A DNA stretch of 64,000 nucleotides from an uncultured Collinsella sp. (GTDB lineage Bacteria; Actinomycetota; Coriobacteriia; Coriobacteriales; Coriobacteriaceae). Location: the NCBI GenBank assembly GCA_938005465.1, contig CALLNU010000033.1, positions 62,001 through 126,000 on the forward strand, written 5' to 3'. Both the position numbers and the translations under genes were made by a program. Below, piece after piece: positions 16,302 to 25,321 of this stretch. The stretch's first letter is position 1. Each line of letters starts with the position of its first letter. Under the pieces are notes generated by a model, which was given only the letters and a program-made list of their open reading frames with translations, did no database searches and was not told the DNA's origin.

Positions 16302-18182
16302 CTAGGCAGCCTGAACAGCGGGCTGGTCCTCGTCGATAAAGAAGCGCTTGTACCACACCAAGAACACGAGCGGCGTATAGATCTTGCGCTGGAAATCGCC
16401 CTTGCCTGCAAAGTGCAGATCGAGCAGGTGCATGAGCTCGTCGGTATCGAAGAACTCGCTTGCCCACGGCGCGGTGAAGTACTCCTTGACATAGTCGTAC
16501 CACTTTTGCTCGCGCAGCCAGTAGACAATCGGCACCGGGAAGCCCACCTTGGGACGGGTGGCCCACTCATCGGGCAACGACTTGTTGGCAGCGTGGCGGA
16601 GTACCTGTTTGTTGCCGTTCTCGTTGATGCGGTAGCGGTCGGGAATGTGCTCGGCGAACTCCATGACTTTGCGGTCCAGGAAGGGCACGCGCAGCTCCAG
16701 CGAGTGCGCCATGCACATCTTGTCGGCCTTGAGCAGAATGTCGCCCGGGAGCCACATGTTCATGTCCAGGTACTGCTTCTTGACCAGCTCGGGCTGACCC
16801 TTCACGCGCGCGTAGATGGGTGCAGCGAGCTCAAAGGCGCCGTCGCCGGTGTTGTACTCGGGCTTGAGCACGCCGTCGACCTCGCGCTCCGGCCATACCA
16901 GAGCCTGTCCCAGGAACGACTTCTCGGGGATCTCGGCACCCTTGACTAGGAAGTTATGTCCCTTGAAGTACGGCATATGCAGCGCCAGGTTACCGAGCGC
17001 GCGACGGATGGGCAGCGGCACCATCTTTTTGTACTTGCGCACCGGGACCGTGTCCTCGTAGTAGGCGTAGCCGCCAAAAAGCTCGTCGGCGCCTTCGCCC
17101 GAAAGCACGACGGTGACGTCCTTGCGGGCCATCTCGGCCAAGAACCACAGCGGCACGGAAGACAGGTTGGACTGTGGCTCGTCCATGTGATACTGGATGT
17201 CCTCGAGCGCACCGAAGAACTCGTCGGCGGTAATCATCTTGCGAACGTTTTCGACGCCGAGCTTATCGGAAAGCTCCTTGGCGTAGTTGGTCTCGTTGAA
17301 GTTCTTGTAGTCAAAGCCCACCGAGAAGGTCTTGTCGGGCATGAGGCAAGCGGCGATGTAGCTGGAGTCGACGCCACCGGAGAGGAACGACGCGACCTTG
17401 ACGTCGGCGATGCGATGGGCCTCGACGCTCTCGTGCACGACCTCGTCCAGCTCATCGACATACTCTTCGAACGGCTTCTCGACGGCAGAGTAATCACAAT
17501 CCCAGTAACGCTCGATGTTCATCTTGCCGGTCGGGATATCGACGGTAAAGTAGTGCGCCGGCGGCAGCTTGTAGACACCCTCGAAGAAGGTCTCCTCGGT
17601 TGCCGAATACTGCAGCGTCATGTACGGACGCAGAGCCTTTTTGTTGACCGCCTTGTGGAAGTGCGGGTAGTCCAGGAAGCTCTTGATCTCGGAACCAAAG
17701 AGCACGCCCGGAGCGCCGTCGCCCGCATCGGCCATGGGATAGTAGTAGAGCGGCTTGATGCCAAAGATGTCGCGGGCGCCAAAAAGCTTGTTCTTCTTTT
17801 TGTCCCAGATGACGAAGGCGTACATACCGCGCAGGCGATCGAGAACGGCCTCGCCCCACTCCTCGTAGCCGTGCAGGAGGCTCTCGGTGTCGGCGCCGCA
17901 GTGGAACTTGTAGCCCTTGGCCTCGAGCTCGGAACGGAGTTCTTGGAAGTTGTAGATCTCGCCGTTGAAGACAATGACGACGCTACCGTCCTCGTTGGCC
18001 ATGGGTTGGGCGCCAGCCTCGGTCAGGTCGAGGATCGACAGGCGGCGGAAGCCGAGGGCAACGCGGCCGTCGATAAACTGACCGCCCATGTCGGGACCGC
18101 GATGGACGATGCGGTCCATCATCTTGGTGAGCACCTCGGATTGGTTATCCGTCCCACCGACAAAACCGACAAAACCGCACAT
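16302..18182 (-). CDS. asnB: Asparagine synthetase (glutamine-hydrolysing)
   Basis: 626 residues. The N-terminal nucleophile Cys2 (MCGFVGFVGG) starts a class II glutaminase domain, with RLSILDLTEAGAQPM and FNGEIYNF. The synthetase domain begins near residue 235 and has the PP-loop SFLSGGVDSSYIAACL and LSGEGADELFGGYAYY. The enzyme converts aspartate, ATP and glutamine to asparagine. A -10-like TATACT lies at 18234-18239 on the minus strand, so the gene probably has its own promoter. It is a single-gene transcript ending at the hairpin above. Confidence 0.95.
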   Translation of the reverse strand: MCGFVGFVGGTDNQSEVLTKMMDRIVHRGPDMGGQFIDGRVALGFRRLSILDLTEAGAQPMANEDGSVVIVFNGEIYNFQELRSELEAKGYKFHCGADTESLLHGYEEWGEAVLDRLRGMYAFVIWDKKKNKLFGARDIFGIKPLYYYPMADAGDGAPGVLFGSEIKSFLDYPHFHKAVNKKALRPYMTLQYSATEETFFEGVYKLPPAHYFTVDIPTGKMNIERYWDCDYSAVEKPFEEYVDELDEVVHESVEAHRIADVKVASFLSGGVDSSYIAACLMPDKTFSVGFDYKNFNETNYAKELSDKLGVENVRKMITADEFFGALEDIQYHMDEPQSNLSSVPLWFLAEMARKDVTVVLSGEGADELFGGYAYYEDTVPVRKYKKMVPLPIRRALGNLALHMPYFKGHNFLVKGAEIPEKSFLGQALVWPEREVDGVLKPEYNTGDGAFELAAPIYARVKGQPELVKKQYLDMNMWLPGDILLKADKMCMAHSLELRVPFLDRKVMEFAEHIPDRYRINENGNKQVLRHAANKSLPDEWATRPKVGFPVPIVYWLREQKWYDYVKEYFTAPWASEFFDTDELMHLLDLHFAGKGDFQRKIYTPLVFLVWYKRFFIDEDQPAVQAA

Positions 18183-18353
18183 ATACTATCCCCTCTGCTG
18201 TTGCTGGGCATCAAATCGAATCAGTAGCTTTTGAGTATACCCGAGGGCGTAAAGAGGGGCGGAATGTTCAGGCAATCTCAACTGAATCAGCTCCGCTGCG
18301 ACACGTGCCAGTTACCTTTAATGGATATGAGGTGAATGAGGCGATTGTTTTGC

Positions 18354-18359
18354 TATACT
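18354..18359 (+). promoter_or_regulatory. Extended -10 of the tRNA-Val promoter
   Basis: TGCTATACT is an extended -10 element lying 10 bases before the mature tRNA 5' end at 18370. No good -35 is seen. Confidence 0.5.
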
Positions 18360-18369
18360 CTCTCCGCAC

Positions 18370-18445
18370 GGGCGATTGGCGCAACGGTTAGCGCAGGTGC
18401 TTTACACGCACAAGGCTGGGGGTTCGAATCCCTCATCGCCCACCA
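18370..18445 (+). tRNA. tRNA-Val (anticodon TAC), CCA encoded
   Basis: Acceptor stem GGGCGAT/ATCGCCC, D arm GCGC-AACGGTTA-GCGC, anticodon loop TTTACAC (anticodon TAC), T arm GGGGG-TTCGAAT-CCCTC, then ACCA. The outermost anticodon-stem pair is a G-A mismatch. Its last 18 bases are repeated twice more downstream. Confidence 0.95.
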
Positions 18446-18900
18446 CCGAATTGTTAGGCCTCCAGCGATGGAGGCCTTTCTTTTTTTCAGGCCCATCGCA
18501 GAGGGATTCGAACCCGACAGGGTGCGAAGCTGAGGAAACGCGAAGCGTTTTCCAGCGCAGCACGCGAGGGCCGTAGGCCCGAAGCGAAAGCGGGCGGCGC
18601 CAGCCGCACGCGGACATCCCTCATCGCCCACCATTGAATTGGAAACGGTCCTCGAAAGGGGACCGTTTTTGTTTGGGCCCATTTCATGGGATTCGAACCC
18701 GCAAGGGTGCGGAGCTGAGGAAACGCGAAGCGTTTTCCAGCGCAGCACGCGAGGAGCGAAGCGACGAAGCGGATGCGGGCGGCGGAGCCGCACGCGGACA
18801 TCCCTCATCGCCCACCACTGATTTGATAGGCCTCCAGCGATGGAGGCCTTTCCTTTTTCAGGCCCAGCGCATGGGATTCGAACCCGCCAGCACGTCTGTC
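18428..18900 (+). repeat. Tandem array of tRNA-Val 3'-end, terminator and inverted T-arm modules
   Basis: The 18-base tRNA end ATCCCTCATCGCCCACCA occurs at 18428-18445 (the real tRNA), 18616-18633 and 18800-18817, with a period of 188 and 184 bases. Each copy is followed after a few bases by a different or repeated terminator hairpin: GGCCTCCA type, AACGGTCC type, GGCCTCCA type again. After each hairpin comes GGGCCCA or AGGCCCA, then GGGATTCGAACCC, which is the T-arm in reverse. In the first two units there follows a block with the hairpin GGAAACGC-GAA-GCGTTTTCC. The third unit is truncated near 18895. Only the first copy has a tRNA body. The reading frames in this block are translations of tRNA fragments and not genes. 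Confidence 0.85.
18457..18489 (+). terminator. Terminator of tRNA-Val
   Basis: GGCCTCCA (18457-18464) pairs with TGGAGGCC (18469-18476) around GCGA, followed by TTTCTTTTTTT. An almost identical hairpin recurs at 18828-18860 after the third tRNA-end copy. Confidence 0.9.
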
Positions 18901-18910
18901 ACAAAGGCCG

Positions 18911-19127
18911 TGGTCAAAAAATGGCAAAAATGAGTACTGCTACTTTGTTTGCAACATATAAATAGACAGTATTTGCTTAAGTTACGCAACATATGTCCAT
19001 TATAAGGGCTAACAGTTGAATCAAAATCGTGCTTTCATCGCCATTTCGACTTGCTATCTGGCCTTATTAGTCCAAAATTGCTGCTACCAAATCGGTAACA
19101 GTACTCATATTTGATGTTTTTTGACCA
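18911..19127. mobile_element. Small non-coding inverted-repeat element (MITE-like), 217 bases
   Basis: The ends at 18911-18939 and 19099-19127 are 29-base inverted repeats with about 24 matches, beginning TGGTCAAAAAA. The interior is clearly AT-rich compared with the surroundings and has no ORF of note. It contains TTACGCAACATATGTCCA (18982-18999), which recurs exactly at 54510-54527. The element follows directly on the tRNA-end array. The 116 bases from here to the argD stop hold only a small stem (TGCCTTAG/CTAAGGCA, 19139-19159). Confidence 0.55.
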
Positions 19128-19243
19128 GCAGGTCTCCCTGCCTTAGCAAATCTAAGGCAAAACGGGCTCCAGACCGCTGAATCATGCCGCGTAGGGCACT
19201 TCCGCAGTCCGGAACCCGGTCCAAATTGAATTATCGCACCGCG

Positions 19244-20527
19244 TTAGCCCAAGACACCCGACAGGATCTCGATCAGGCTGTCCACGTCGGCTTCCTCGCA
19301 GACGAGCGGCGGCAAGAAACGCAGCGTATGGGCACCCGTAGCGTTAATCACGACACCGGCGGCCAGCGCGCGGGCAACAATATCATGCGCATCGCCCGCA
19401 GCGTCATCCAAGTCGCATCCGAGCATCAGGCCGCGGCCACGAACCTCAACCACGTGCGGGAGCTTGGCGAGCTTTGCCTCCATATAGGCACCCACCTTGG
19501 CAGCATGCTCGGCATAATCGCCACGCACAAGCGCGGAGAGCGTCGCGGCACACGCCGCGATGGGCAAGCAGCTACCGCCAAAGGTCGAGCCATGGTCGCC
19601 CGGCTTAAACACGTCGGCAATCTCCTTCTTTGCCACGACGGCACCCATGGGCACGCCGTCGGCAATGCCCTTGGCAAGGCTCATGATGTCGGGCTCCACG
19701 TCATAGGTTTGGAACGCAAATGGCTTGCCGGAGCGGAAAATGCCGCACTGGACCTCGTCGGCGATAAGCACGGCACTCACTTCGTGTGCCAGGTCGCGCG
19801 CCGCCGCCATAAACTCCTCGGTCATAGGGTGCACGCCACTCTCACCCTGGATCGGTTCGAGCATTACAGCGCATATTTCACTGCCCAGCTGCTTAAAGAT
19901 CGCACGCAGTTCATCGACATCGTTGGGCGTGCAGGCCACAAAGCCACCCGGCAGCGGGCGGAAGCTGTCCTGCAGCCAATCCTGCATGGTGGCGGCAATG
20001 GTCTCGAGCGTACGGCCGTGGAAGCCGCCGCGCATGCACACGATGGTGTTGCCGCCATTACCGGCACGCTTGGCGTACAAGCGCGCGAGCTTCATCGAGC
20101 CCTCATTGGCCTCGGCGCCGGAGTTGGCAAAGAAGGTCTCCCACACCTGCTCACCCGCAGCCGGGGCACCAAGAGCAGCTGCCGTGGTCTCATCGCCGGC
20201 GGCAATGGCATCGGCAAGCACGCGCGCACCATCTACGTCGTCGTTAGCAAGCTTGGACAGCAGCGCCGCGACCTGGCCGCGCTGCTCGATGTAGAAGTAA
20301 TTGGAGACATGCATGAGCTTTTTGGTCTGCGCCTCAAGCGCCGAGAGCACGGCCAGGTTGCCATGACCTAGGCTGCACACGCCGATGCCGGCAAGAAAGT
20401 CGAGGTACTCACGGCCATCGTCGCCGGTGAGCTTCATGCCGTGACCCTCGACAAACTCGACCGGAGAGCGGCCAAAGGTATGCATAACGTAATGGGATTC
20501 AAGCGATTGTTGAGTTGTAAGTGACAT
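19244..20527 (-). CDS. argD: Acetylornithine aminotransferase
   Basis: 427 residues, class III PLP aminotransferase that converts N-acetylglutamate semialdehyde to acetylornithine. Landmarks are YLDFLAGIGVCSLGHGN near residue 40, NSGAEANEGSMKLAR near residue 135, the PLP Asp in IADEVQCGIFRSGK, and the Schiff-base Lys in MSLAKGIADGVPMGAV. It is the last gene of the argC-argJ-argB-argD run. AAAGG precedes the ATG. Confidence 0.93.
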   Translation of the reverse strand: MSLTTQQSLESHYVMHTFGRSPVEFVEGHGMKLTGDDGREYLDFLAGIGVCSLGHGNLAVLSALEAQTKKLMHVSNYFYIEQRGQVAALLSKLANDDVDGARVLADAIAAGDETTAAALGAPAAGEQVWETFFANSGAEANEGSMKLARLYAKRAGNGGNTIVCMRGGFHGRTLETIAATMQDWLQDSFRPLPGGFVACTPNDVDELRAIFKQLGSEICAVMLEPIQGESGVHPMTEEFMAAARDLAHEVSAVLIADEVQCGIFRSGKPFAFQTYDVEPDIMSLAKGIADGVPMGAVVAKKEIADVFKPGDHGSTFGGSCLPIAACAATLSALVRGDYAEHAAKVGAYMEAKLAKLPHVVEVRGRGLMLGCDLDDAAGDAHDIVARALAAGVVINATGAHTLRFLPPLVCEEADVDSLIEILSGVLG

Positions 20528-20596
20528 GGGATGCCTTTCGTTGGGCGCCAGACGGCGCGGGGCTATGGGTGCAGGAATGGGGCGGCTGCGGGTCAG

Positions 20597-21577
20597 CTAG
20601 ACCGTCTGAAGCTTCTCGACCTCGTCAAGGTTCTCGGTCAGACGCGCAGCAAACGTCGAAAGCGGATGCGGATGCGTATCGAACTCGTAAGCCGTCTCGG
20701 TGGAATGAATCACGGTGCCGACGCCGGCATCGGTCAGCAGCTCCAGGAGCAGCGAATGCGGCGTAGTACCGTTAATGATGTGGGCACGAAATACGCCGCC
20801 GGTAAGCGCATCGACGGCCGCACGCAGCTTGGGAATCATGCCCTTATCGACCTCGCCGCCGTAGAGCATTTCGTTAACCTCGTCGAGCGTTAGGTTGGAG
20901 ATAAGCGAGTCCTTGTCGCTAAAGTCCTTGTACAGACCATCGACATCGGTCAAAAAGATCGCCTTATGCGCGTGGAGCGCCGCGGCAACGGCACCGGCGG
21001 CGGTATCGGCGTTGATGTTGAAGAAACCGCCGTCCTCCCCCGCCGCGACGGTAGCGATGACGGGGATGTACTCGCTATCGAGTAAGCGCTCGATATAGTC
21101 GGTGTTGACGTGCGTCACTTTGCCCACGCGACCGAGCTCGGGGTCGAGCGGCTCGGCGATGAGCGTGCCGGCATCGCTGCCCGACACGCCCACGGCCAGG
21201 TTGCCGTGGTGGTTGATGGCAGCAACCAGCTCCTGGTTAACCTTGCCGCCCAGCACCTCGCGCACGATATCCATAGTCGCCGGCGTGGTCACGCGCTGGC
21301 CGTTCTTAAACTCGACGGGAATATCGTAATGGCTCAGCGCCTCGTTGATAGCCTTGCCGCCGCCGTGCACGATGACGGGGCGCATACCGATGATCTTGAG
21401 CAAAACGATGTCGCTCATCACGTCGCGGCGCAGCTGCTCATCAACCATGGCGGCTCCGCCATATTTGATAACAACCGTCTTGCCGGTCAGGTTCTTAATC
21501 CACGGCAGCGCTTCAAACAGCAGCTGCGCGGTTGCTTCGTTGGATTCGCTCGAACGACAATTGCGTGCGAATTTCAT
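20597..21577 (-). CDS. argB: Acetylglutamate kinase
   Basis: 326 residues from the ATG at 21577 (MKFARNCRSSES), which has GAGG upstream; an earlier ATG has none. ArgB phosphorylates N-acetylglutamate. Seen are VVIKYGGAAMVDEQLRRDV, VHGGGKAINEAL, the acetylglutamate-binding NINADTAAGAVAAALHA near residue 195 and the C-terminal FRAHIINGTTPHSLLLELLT. The ~25-residue N-terminal extension is like that of arginine-inhibited hexameric enzymes, so feedback control by arginine is plausible. Confidence 0.95.
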   Translation of the reverse strand: MKFARNCRSSESNEATAQLLFEALPWIKNLTGKTVVIKYGGAAMVDEQLRRDVMSDIVLLKIIGMRPVIVHGGGKAINEALSHYDIPVEFKNGQRVTTPATMDIVREVLGGKVNQELVAAINHHGNLAVGVSGSDAGTLIAEPLDPELGRVGKVTHVNTDYIERLLDSEYIPVIATVAAGEDGGFFNINADTAAGAVAAALHAHKAIFLTDVDGLYKDFSDKDSLISNLTLDEVNEMLYGGEVDKGMIPKLRAAVDALTGGVFRAHIINGTTPHSLLLELLTDAGVGTVIHSTETAYEFDTHPHPLSTFAARLTENLDEVEKLQTV

Positions 21578-21658
21578 AATCTGCCTCGTCTTTCGTATCG
21601 TTATCGCGCCGTGCTCCGCTGTCCGCAATCGCGGCAAGATGCGCAGCGTGCCTGGAAT

Positions 21659-22927
21659 CTAGGAACGGTAGTCGCCGTTGATGGAGATATACTCATGCGT
21701 GAGGTCGCAGGTCCACACGGTCGTTGCCGCGTCGCCTGCGCCCAGGTCGACCGAGATCACGATCTCGGGCGCCTCGAAACGTCGTAGAGCCTCGTCCTCG
21801 TCAAAGGGAACAGTCAGACCGTCGCGACAGACGGGCATGCCCATCATGTCGATAGAAACGTCTTCCTGATTAAACTTCACGCCGCACTTACCAAGCGCCA
21901 TAGCAACGCGGCCCCAGTTGCAGTCGTGGCCGGCGATGCAGGTCTTAACGAGCGGCGAGTTGGCAACGGCGCGGGCGGCGATATCGGCCTCCTCGTCGTT
22001 CACGGCGCCGGTAACGTTGACCGTAACAAGTTTGGATGCGCCCTCGCCGTCGGCGGCGATGTTGCGCGCCAGGCTCTCGCACACCTCGTGCACGGCAAAT
22101 GCCAACTCGTCAAAGGCATCGGAACCCTCGACGATAGGCTCGGCATCTGCGGCAGCGGCGCCGGAGGCAAGCATGATGCAGGTGTCGTTGGTCGAGGTGT
22201 CGGAATCGACCGTCACCTTGTTGAAGGTCTGTTTGACGGTCGAAAGCAGCAGGGCGTGGAGCGCCGCAGGCTCGACGGGGGCATCGGTGGTGATAACTGC
22301 GATCATGGTGGCCATGTTGGGCATGATCATGCCCGAGCCCTTGCACATGCCGCCTACCGTATAGACATTGCCCGCATGACCCGCAGCCTCACTGACGTAG
22401 GACACGGCGTACTCCTTGGAGTGCGTGTCGGTCGTCATGATGGCGCGAGCGGCATCGGCGCCACCGTGAGCGGAGAGCGCCTCGTAGGCAGCAGGAACGG
22501 CGGTCTCAAACGTGTCGATCGGCAGAATCTGGCCAATCACACCCGTGGAGGCAACCAGAATCTGCTGGGGCTCGCAGCCGATGACCTGCGATGCGATGCT
22601 GCACGTCTCGCGCGCGCATGCAAGGCCGGTCTCACCCGTGGCGGCGTTGGCATTGCCAGAGTTGACCGAAACGCCGGCGATGATACCGTAACCCTTGTCG
22701 GCACCGCCTAGGTTGGCACGGCTCACTTGCACGGGCGCCGCGCAAAAGCGATTGGTAGTAAACACGCCGGCACCGGGACAGGGTTTATCGGGCACGACGA
22801 GCGCGTAATCCAGACGCTCGGGGTTCTTGCGGAACCCAGCGTGGATGCCCGCAGCTTTAAAACCAGCCGCAGCCGTAACGCCACCCTCGACGGCGCGAAT
22901 CTTGATATCAAACAGCTCGGTATTCAT
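21659..22927 (-). CDS. argJ: Bifunctional ornithine acetyltransferase / N-acetylglutamate synthase
   Basis: 422 residues. ArgJ recycles the acetyl group from acetylornithine to glutamate. The self-cleavage site lies in KGSGMIMPNMATMIAV, where Thr after Ala becomes the N-terminal nucleophile of the beta chain. Also seen are TDTHSKE and the C-terminal GAGDAATTVWTCDLTHEYI with the usual Y-I-N-x-x-Y-R-S ending. There is no argA in the run, consistent with a cyclic pathway that ArgJ primes. Confidence 0.95.
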   Translation of the reverse strand: MNTELFDIKIRAVEGGVTAAAGFKAAGIHAGFRKNPERLDYALVVPDKPCPGAGVFTTNRFCAAPVQVSRANLGGADKGYGIIAGVSVNSGNANAATGETGLACARETCSIASQVIGCEPQQILVASTGVIGQILPIDTFETAVPAAYEALSAHGGADAARAIMTTDTHSKEYAVSYVSEAAGHAGNVYTVGGMCKGSGMIMPNMATMIAVITTDAPVEPAALHALLLSTVKQTFNKVTVDSDTSTNDTCIMLASGAAAADAEPIVEGSDAFDELAFAVHEVCESLARNIAADGEGASKLVTVNVTGAVNDEEADIAARAVANSPLVKTCIAGHDCNWGRVAMALGKCGVKFNQEDVSIDMMGMPVCRDGLTVPFDEDEALRRFEAPEIVISVDLGAGDAATTVWTCDLTHEYISINGDYRS

Positions 22928-23061
22928 CGTCTTTATGACTCCTTATGTCAAACAAAAAACGGACATCGGTTGGTGCGCCATGCCAGTCGTGATCATGAGA
23001 CCAGCTTAAGAGTGGCGCCCCACTCGATGCCCGACTACCAAATCGTTAACAATCGAATGTG

Positions 23062-24132
23062 CTACACCGGGCACGCCACTGTGGGCAAGCCTCGTCGCTC
23101 GTCAAAGCCAAAGACGATATTGGCGCACTGGACCGCTTGGCCCGCAGCGCCCTTGCACAGATTGTCGATGGCGCCCGTCGCCACCAGCACGCCCGCGCGT
23201 TTGTTGAACGCAAGGCCAATCTGGGCGGCGTTGGTGCCGACGACCGAAGCCGTCTTGGGCTGCTGGCCGGCATCGAGCACGCGCACAAAGGTGCGTCCAG
23301 CGTAGAACTGCTTGTAATAGTCGACGACATCCTCAAGAGCCAGGGAGTCGATGGCCTGCGGCGTGAGCGGCAGCGTCACCGTGGAGAGCAGGCCGCGCTT
23401 GAGCGGTGCCAGATGCGGGGTGAAGACGACGCGATCGGTCAGGCCAAGGATTTGCTCAATCTCGGGCGCGTGGCGATGCTTGCCCACGCCGTAGGCCTCC
23501 AAGTTCTCGTCAGCGCTGCAAAAATGCGTACGAGCATTGCAGGACTTGCCGGCACCCGTCACACCGCTGATGGCATCAACGATCACGGGGCCGCTCTGGG
23601 CAACCCAGCCAGCGCGCACGGCGGGCGCGGCGGCAAGGCTCGTTGCGGTGGGATAGCAACCGGCGCAGGCGACCAGCACGGGTTTGCCGTCGGCATGGTC
23701 GGATGCGGCGGTCTCCAAGTCCCGGCAGAATAGCTCGGGCAGGCCAAAGGCACGGGTCTTGAGCAGCTCGGGGCTCGTATGCTCGGCGGCATACCACGTC
23801 TCAAAGACGGGCGCGTCGTTCAGGCGGTAGTCGGCCGAGAGGTCAATGCAGGAGACTCCCGCGGCAAGCAGGGCGGGCACCTGAGCCATGGCCGCGGTAT
23901 GCGGCACGGCCAAGAAGACGGCGTCGCAGGATTTAAGCTCGGGGGCGTCATGCGTGGTGAAAACCAGATCGCTCACGCCAGCAAAGCTCGGATACATCGC
24001 GGACAACGGCTGGCCGGCATCGGCGTTGGACGTAATGGCGACAAGTTCAAACTCGGGATGACCGAGCACGAGGCGAATGAGCTCGGCTCCGGCATATCCA
24101 GCCGCGCCGACGATTCCAACCTTCAAAGACAT
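23062..24132 (-). CDS. argC: N-acetyl-gamma-glutamyl-phosphate reductase
   Basis: 356 residues, NADPH-dependent. The Rossmann motif is VGIVGAAGYAGAELIRLVLG at the start. The active-site Cys is in VACAGCYPTATSL near residue 155, where the usual HPGC is CAGC. The C-terminal half has GKHRHAPEIEQIL and FTPHLAPLKRGLL, with its histidine. It is the first gene of the arginine run. On the minus strand, TGCATGAATATGTA and related AT-rich words in 24230-24260 weakly resemble ARG boxes. Confidence 0.93.
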   Translation of the reverse strand: MSLKVGIVGAAGYAGAELIRLVLGHPEFELVAITSNADAGQPLSAMYPSFAGVSDLVFTTHDAPELKSCDAVFLAVPHTAAMAQVPALLAAGVSCIDLSADYRLNDAPVFETWYAAEHTSPELLKTRAFGLPELFCRDLETAASDHADGKPVLVACAGCYPTATSLAAAPAVRAGWVAQSGPVIVDAISGVTGAGKSCNARTHFCSADENLEAYGVGKHRHAPEIEQILGLTDRVVFTPHLAPLKRGLLSTVTLPLTPQAIDSLALEDVVDYYKQFYAGRTFVRVLDAGQQPKTASVVGTNAAQIGLAFNKRAGVLVATGAIDNLCKGAAGQAVQCANIVFGFDERRGLPTVACPV

Positions 24133-24300
24133 ATCAGACTCCTTGTCTGCGATTTATGCACCGATGCGCATTTCGCAGCGGTCGTTATGAAGTGGGTTGA
24201 AACTTTAGCACCAAAAGATGCATTAACACGTAAATGGTTTACATATTCATGCATTGAAACATTCCCGACACATTCGCTTGAAGGAATTGACAAATGGAGC

Positions 24301-24350
24301 GGGCCCCGTATTGACCGGCACTCCTTACGGTGCCGGGCAACACGGGGCCC
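24301..24350. repeat. Strong two-tier hairpin between argC and the PNPOx gene
   Basis: GGGCCCCGT-ATTG pairs with CAAC-ACGGGGCCC as the outer stem, and CCGGCAC (24315-24321) pairs with GTGCCGG (24330-24336) as the inner stem. No T-run follows on the minus strand, so it is not a standard terminator. Its position after the 24390 gene still fits a 3'-end structure. Confidence 0.55.
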
Positions 24351-24389
24351 GCCCATGCGAAAACTAAGTTGTTAGGATGAGCCAGCTGG

Positions 24390-24800
24390 CTAGAGCTCGA
24401 CCGGCACCCATTCGTCGTGATTGCAGATAAAAGCCTCGGGATCCTCGACGCTAAAGAAGACGAGCGTGGGGTCGTTAGTCCCCTCATAGTGCTCGCCCAG
24501 GCGCTCAAGATGCTTCCAACCGGCCTCGCGCATTTCACTCGAAGCCCGGTCTTCCAGCCCCGCACGCCCGCGCAGGATCAACCAACCATGGCCCGGCCAC
24601 CAACTCGTGGCCTCAAAGCGCTGGTTTTGCAGAAGCTCTTGCCACACATCTTTGGTGCGCGCCGTCACAAACCACAGCTTGCCGTCCTGAATCTGTGCAA
24701 ACGAGAACGGACGCACATGTGGCTGCCCGTCCACGCTTGTCGCCAGATACCACGCCGGCACCGACGTCAAATACTCCAAAACCGTATTCAATCCGTCCAC
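24390..24800 (-). CDS. Pyridoxamine 5'-phosphate oxidase-like flavin-binding protein
   Basis: 136 residues of the split-barrel PNPOx fold: VPAWYLATSVDGQPHVRPFS near residue 14, then DGKLWFVTARTKDVWQEL and WLILRGRAGLEDR. Such small proteins bind FMN, or F420 in some actinobacteria, and many are of unknown substrate. It is a tandem paralogue of the next gene (24845-25291), and about half the residues match by eye. Its neighbour downstream of ribU/ecf is suggestive of a flavin link, but this is inference only. Confidence 0.75.
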   Translation of the reverse strand: MDGLNTVLEYLTSVPAWYLATSVDGQPHVRPFSFAQIQDGKLWFVTARTKDVWQELLQNQRFEATSWWPGHGWLILRGRAGLEDRASSEMREAGWKHLERLGEHYEGTNDPTLVFFSVEDPEAFICNHDEWVPVEL

Positions 24801-24844
24801 GTTTCCTCCTGTACTAGCTAGTTTGGGAGCCTGGTTTGTGTGAG

Positions 24845-25291
24845 CTAGAGCTCCAGGCGCTCCTCGCTGCCGTCGATATCGCAGAACCGCGCGGCGATGT
24901 TGCGGACCGAGAAGAACGCAAGGCGGCCGTCGTTGGCGCTCTCGTGTTCCTCGCCGATGCCCACCATGTGCTTAAAACCCGCTTGACGCACCTTGTCGCT
25001 CGCAACTGCGTCGTCCTCAAGTGCGGCCTCGCCGGTCAACACGATCCAGCACTCCCCCGGCTTCCAGCCCGAGAGTTCAAACTTGGGATTCGCACTCAGC
25101 TCCGCCCACACATCCTTGTCGCGCGACGTGCAAAACCACAACTTACCGTCATCGACCATGGCAAACGAAAACGGCCTCACGCGAGGCTGATGCCCATCGG
25201 CCACATCGGTCGTGGCCAGATACCACGCCGGAATGCGCCTGAGATACGAACAGGCGCGCTCAAGCTGAGCCGTGCGGTCGTTGTCGGTCAT
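24845..25291 (-). CDS. Pyridoxamine 5'-phosphate oxidase-like protein, tandem paralogue
   Basis: 148 residues. It shares IPAWYLATTDVADGHQPRVR, PFSFAMVDDGKLWFCTSRDK and ESANDGRLAFFSV with the gene 45 bases downstream. The pair looks like a local duplication. GAAAGGGG lies before the ATG at 25291. It begins 30 bases after ecfT, so all five genes from ribU down may form one flavin-controlled transcript. Confidence 0.75.
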   Translation of the reverse strand: MTDNDRTAQLERACSYLRRIPAWYLATTDVADGHQPRVRPFSFAMVDDGKLWFCTSRDKDVWAELSANPKFELSGWKPGECWIVLTGEAALEDDAVASDKVRQAGFKHMVGIGEEHESANDGRLAFFSVRNIAARFCDIDGSEERLEL

Positions 25292-25321
25292 AGGGACCCC
25301 TTTCTTGCGCTCGAATCGCGC

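Noticed and set aside
18616..18817. Additional tRNA-Val genes
   Set aside because: Only the 18-base 3' end is repeated. Acceptor 5' strand, D arm and anticodon arm are missing.
18353..18933. Several ORFs in both directions after tRNA-Val
   Set aside because: They translate tRNA fragments and terminators (for example GDEGFEPPALCV-like peptides), a known artefact.
24230..24260. ARG box before argC
   Set aside because: TGCATGAATATGTA is only loosely similar to the ArgR consensus and lacks a clear second box at the expected spacing. It is mentioned in the argC entry only.
24301..24350. Intrinsic terminator after the PNPOx gene
   Set aside because: The hairpin is strong but there is no T-run on the minus strand, so it is listed only as a structure.
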